A stretch of 7,780 nt of DNA, taken from the NCBI GenBank assembly GCA_029260155.1, contig JAJDDU010000345.1, positions 1 through 7,780 of the forward strand. The letters are read 5' to 3'. Shown here piece after piece: positions 6,946 to 7,780 of this stretch (position 1 is the stretch's first letter; each line of letters begins with the position of its first letter). The notes under the pieces were generated by a model that did no database searches, had not been told where the DNA came from, and saw only the letters and a list, made by a program, of their open reading frames with translations. Source of the stretch: Phycisphaerae bacterium (GTDB taxonomy: Bacteria > Planctomycetota > Phycisphaerae > UBA1845). The translations under genes and the position numbers were made by a program.

Positions 6946-6958
6946 GTTTCGTCGAAAC
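6946..6958. repeat. 13-bp perfect palindrome GTTTCG-T-CGAAAC
   Basis: GTTTCG (6946-6951) and CGAAAC (6953-6958) are exact inverted repeats around one base, flanked by GG and ACCC that extend the symmetry imperfectly. It lies 111 bases upstream of the giant gene start and next to a minus-strand TACTAT (6941-6936). It could be an operator for a dimeric regulator of the exoprotein operon. With a one-base centre it is a poor RNA hairpin, so a DNA-binding site is the more natural reading. No regulator gene is in the window. Confidence 0.35.
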
Positions 6959-7021
6959 ACCCCCGGATCACTCCACACCCCCCCCTTTGCCGCCCCTTGG
7001 GTAATTCGTTGAAGTGAGTGT

Positions 7022-7050
7022 ATGGTACAGACGCACGCACCGCGATTCAA
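7022..7050 (-). promoter_or_regulatory. Candidate sigma-70 promoter for the exoprotein operon
   Basis: The minus strand has TTGAAT (7050-7045), a 17-base spacer, and TACCAT (7027-7022). Each box matches the consensus at four of six positions and the spacing is optimal. Transcription would begin near 7015 and read into the giant repeat gene and then the anchored beta-helix gene. Found by eye; chance matches of this strength are not rare. Confidence 0.3.
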
Positions 7051-7154
7051 CCGTGTGTCGACATTGTTGGCTGAGTGGGGACGGCGCGCAGTGATGACCA
7101 GAGCCCAGAGCGCCAACGACGGGTTGACGGCACGAGAGCGTATCGCGAAGCAGC

Positions 7155-7178
7155 GACCCCGCGCTGGCGCTTGGGGCT
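7155..7178 (-). terminator. Weak hairpin downstream of mdh
   Basis: CCCC (7157-7160) and GGGG (7173-7176) flank GCGCTGGCGC, giving a GC-rich imperfect inverted repeat that begins about 10 bases after the mdh stop. No U-run follows on the minus strand, so a standard intrinsic terminator is not established. Confidence 0.25.
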
Positions 7179-7187
7179 CTGATGGGT

Positions 7188-7780
7188 CTATCCGCCTAGG
7201 AAGCTCTCGGCCAAGTCGACGAGTTCCTTGACGTGGGTGACGCTGGAATCGAGGAGCTTGCGCTCGTCCGCATCGAGATCGACTTCGATGACCTTCTCGA
7301 CGCCGTTCTTGCCGAGCATGCAGGGCACGCCGACGAAGTATCCGCCGACTCCATACTCCTCTTGGCAGAACGCAGCGCACGGCAGGATGCGGCGCTTGTC
7401 CTTGATGATGGCTTCAGCCATCTGGACGCTGCCGGCGGCTGGAGCGTAGTAGGCGCTGGTGCCCATGAGCTTGACGAGTTCGCCGCCGCCCATCTTGGCA
7501 CGTTGGATGATCTCGTCGAGACGCCCCTTCTCGATGAACTGCGTGACCGGGATGCCGGCGATGGACGTGTAGCGTGGCAGCGGCACCATGTCGTCGCCGT
7601 GGCCACCCATCAGCAACGCGGAGATATCCTCGACGCTGCAATTCAATTCCATGGCGATGAATGTGCGGTAGCGCGCGATGTCCAGGCAGCCGGCCTGCCC
7701 GACGACCTTGCGGGGGTTGAAGCCGGTCTTCTTCCACGCGGTGTAGACCATGGCGTCGAGGGGGTTGGATACGACGATGA
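7188..7780 (-). CDS. mdh: Malate dehydrogenase, LDH-like type (partial, N-terminus off window)
   Basis: Catalyses (S)-malate + NAD+ to oxaloacetate + NADH in the cytoplasmic TCA cycle. The visible 196 residues begin at IVVSNPLDAMVY, the end of the Rossmann half carrying the conserved NP-[LV]-D segment. They continue with GQAGCLDIARYRTF, which holds the substrate-binding arginine, and GGHGDDMVPLPRYT, which holds the catalytic histidine. The GGHGD-x-MVPLPR form is that of the LDH-like (type 3) malate dehydrogenases; lactate dehydrogenases usually have GEHGDS. The C-terminal half (GELVKLMGTSAYYAPAAG, then PCMLGKNGVEKVIEVDL) is complete and ends at TAG 7188-7190. The family is about 305-320 residues, so about 110-120 N-terminal residues, including the GxGxxG nucleotide loop, lie beyond base 7780. 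The unit appears intact. It is on the same strand as the exoprotein genes, but the 352-bp gap to the next start suggests an independent unit. Confidence 0.9.
   Translation of the reverse strand, partial: IVVSNPLDAMVYTAWKKTGFNPRKVVGQAGCLDIARYRTFIAMELNCSVEDISALLMGGHGDDMVPLPRYTSIAGIPVTQFIEKGRLDEIIQRAKMGGGELVKLMGTSAYYAPAAGSVQMAEAIIKDKRRILPCAAFCQEEYGVGGYFVGVPCMLGKNGVEKVIEVDLDADERKLLDSSVTHVKELVDLAESFLGG

Larger units (their letters stand above)
6849..7187. other. Intergenic leader between mdh and the exoprotein operon
   Basis: No credible gene is seen on either strand of this 339-bp stretch. On the minus strand it holds, in order of transcription, a weak hairpin after mdh, a possible sigma-70 promoter, a G-rich stretch, a 13-bp palindrome and then the SD of the giant gene. 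A long untranslated leader of roughly 180 bases is implied if the promoter is right. Confidence 0.5.

Noticed and set aside
7022..7231. A 69-codon plus-strand frame in the mdh downstream region
   Set aside because: It overlaps the 3' end of mdh antisense, has an unconvincing composition and lacks an SD.

Overview
The window looks like a piece of a GC-rich bacterial chromosome, most likely from the Planctomycetota (Phycisphaerae or Planctomycetia) or a neighbouring PVC lineage. This is an inference from protein style. It contains a very long repetitive beta-helix exoprotein that ends in a type I dockerin-like calcium-binding module, and a 'choice-of-anchor Q' type beta-helix protein with a C-terminal membrane anchor. 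Both are common in those phyla. No 16S rRNA or other phylogenetic marker is present.

Layout. Left edge (1-241): no confident gene; two weak open frames run off the window edge. 242-700 (+): a small membrane-anchored protein of an uncharacterised family. It converges tail-to-tail with the next gene across a 78-bp gap. 779-about 2182 (-): a secreted parallel beta-helix protein with a C-terminal anchor. 2240-6835 (-): a 1531-residue secreted protein made of five complete tandem 185-residue beta-helix units (one is 184), a sixth degenerate unit, an autotransporter-like glycine-rich cap, an Ig-like region and a C-terminal dockerin. 6836-7187: intergenic, with an SD, a possible promoter, a palindrome and a C/G homopolymer region. 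7188-7780 (-): the C-terminal two thirds of an LDH-like malate dehydrogenase, cut by the right edge.

The two large exoprotein genes lie head-to-tail on the minus strand, 57-81 bp apart depending on the start chosen. Each has a strong AGGAGG Shine-Dalgarno, so they are probably one transcription unit. The upstream protein is exported but has no membrane anchor and carries a dockerin; the downstream protein is exported and has a membrane anchor. They probably make a cell-surface or matrix structure together, but no cohesin domain is recognisable in the window, so the attachment partner is unknown. mdh is upstream on the same strand, separated by 352 bp, and is probably a separate housekeeping unit.

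The most interesting points are the strict 185-residue periodicity with nearly identical neighbouring units, the dockerin on a giant repeat protein beside an anchored beta-helix partner, and the start of the downstream gene, where the SD is followed by a GTG in the wrong frame and only a CTG in the right one.
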